From Candidatus Zhuqueibacterota bacterium (GTDB lineage: Bacteria; Zhuqueibacterota; Zhuqueibacteria; Zhuqueibacterales; Zhuqueibacteraceae): a DNA stretch of 6,840 nt. Position numbers and translations under genes: made by a program. The notes beneath the pieces are model-generated. The model saw only the letters and a list, made by a program, of their open reading frames with translations, was not told the origin of the DNA and made no database searches. Every line of letters starts with the position of its first letter. The first letter of the stretch is position 1. This document shows, piece by piece, positions 6,301 to 6,840 of this stretch. Where the stretch lies: positions 1-6,840 of the forward strand of contig JABWAN010000304.1 in NCBI GenBank assembly GCA_013361015.1, given 5' to 3'.

Positions 6301-6389
6301 GTGCGCAAAGCAACAAGAAAGAGCTTATCCGCTCCTTTTGAAGGATCCGCTGCAGCAAGTTTTAAGGCTCCGGCGCATTCGTTTTACGC

Positions 6390-6836
6390 TTAACCTTGGG
6401 AATCTGCGCGATACGGTTCCAGCGCCGTCACAAGCTCGGCAGGTACGGGGATCGATTGAAAATTTTTGCGGGCGATCGCAACCACGACTTCATATCCCTC
6501 TGCCGTGATTTCGCCCTCCACCTTGCGCACGCAGAATTCGAGGCGCAGCGAGGATTGGCCGATGCGTCCCACCCAAATTTCAACTTCGAGCAAATCATCG
6601 AGCAAGGCAGGCCGGCGAAAATCAAAATGCAATTGCACGCGCGGCAGCCAAAAATCAAATTGCTCAAAAAGCTTGGAATAGGGAAAGCCCACGGCGCGAA
6701 AGAACTCCGTTTCCGCGATCTCGAAAAAGCGCACATACGCGCCGTAGCAAATAATGCCGGCTTGATCGATATCGCCCCAGCGCACGTACTCGCGCACGCG
6801 AAAGCGCTGCGGAAATTTTGTGATTTCGTGATTCAT
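6390..6836 (-). CDS. Acyl-CoA thioesterase, hotdog fold (4HBT / YbgC-like)
   Basis: This 148-residue protein has the length of a single hotdog domain. The N-terminal motif RWGDIDQAGIICYGAYVRFF (19-38) matches the 4-hydroxybenzoyl-CoA thioesterase signature FGDCDPAGIVWYPNY; Asp24 corresponds to the catalytic Asp17 of the Pseudomonas enzyme. The rest alternates strands as expected (LPRVQLHFDFRRPALLDD, LEVEIWVGRIGQSSLRLEF, ITAEGYEVVVAI). Such enzymes hydrolyse small or aromatic acyl-CoA esters as cytoplasmic tetramers; the substrate here cannot be read from the sequence. It is convergent with citF and separated from it by the IS relic, so it is unlikely to belong to the lyase operon. ATG 6836 is only 4 bases from the window edge, so its ribosome site is not visible and a start further upstream cannot be excluded. 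Confidence 0.88.
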   Translation of the reverse strand: MNHEITKFPQRFRVREYVRWGDIDQAGIICYGAYVRFFEIAETEFFRAVGFPYSKLFEQFDFWLPRVQLHFDFRRPALLDDLLEVEIWVGRIGQSSLRLEFCVRKVEGEITAEGYEVVVAIARKNFQSIPVPAELVTALEPYRADSQG

Positions 6837-6840
6837 GCCA

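Noticed and set aside
5858..6308. Target-site duplication around the IS relic
   Set aside because: The flanking 8-mers GACACGAA and GTGCGCAA match at only three positions.
5793..6308. A 171-codon - strand gene in the intergenic region
   Set aside because: It runs through both terminal repeats and the end of citF; only the segment near 5950-6089 resembles a real protein (IS66 C-terminus), so it is a relic and not a gene.
6333..6345. Terminator hairpin for the thioesterase gene
   Set aside because: TCCTT/AAGGA is only 5 bp with a 3-nt loop and no T-run follows on the - strand.
1..6840. CRISPR array, tRNA or rRNA
   Set aside because: No regularly spaced direct repeats and no recognisable tRNA or rRNA segments were found on reading either strand.

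Overview
The window reads as bacterial accessory or metabolic DNA of fairly balanced base composition. Genes are tightly packed, with start and stop codons overlapping as ATGA, which is typical of an operon. No clear taxonomic marker is present. A long hairpin repeat (GTCATTCAGGAGGAATC type) and an IS66-type relic resemble dispersed repeats of large environmental genomes, possibly a candidate phylum of the FCB/KSB1 kind. That placement is recall-based and weak.

Layout: 1-567 is the 3' part of a first ADP-ribosylglycohydrolase (ARH) family gene cut by the window edge. 564-1916 is a second, longer ARH-family gene. 1917-2080 is a spacer dominated by an almost perfect 22-bp inverted repeat. 2081-3067 is a third ARH-family gene with intact metal-binding motifs. 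3064-4272 encodes an unusual single-chain fusion of the citrate lyase acyl carrier protein (CitD, gamma) with the lyase subunit (CitE, beta). 4283-5845 encodes citrate lyase alpha (CitF). All five run on the + strand. 5846-6389 has no intact gene. It holds a 435-bp internally deleted IS66-like element (5866-6300) with perfect 21-bp terminal inverted repeats, the decayed 3' end of the transposase and probably the 5' end of the first IS ORF. 6390-6836 on the - strand is a hotdog-fold acyl-CoA thioesterase, convergent with citF.

How the genes may work together: CitDE and CitF supply all three functional parts of a citrate (or citramalate) lyase: carrier, acyl-CoA lyase and CoA transferase. The carrier in this enzyme class uses 2'-(5''-phosphoribosyl)-3'-dephospho-CoA, whose two riboses are joined by an alpha(1''->2') bond. 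Some ARH-family enzymes hydrolyse the same kind of bond in poly-ADP-ribose. Three ARH-family genes, the third overlapping citDE by 4 bases, therefore suggest a lyase module in which the ARH proteins process, remove or recycle the carrier's prosthetic group, or reverse an ADP-ribosylation that controls the lyase. This is inference. No citC, citG or citX is visible in the window.
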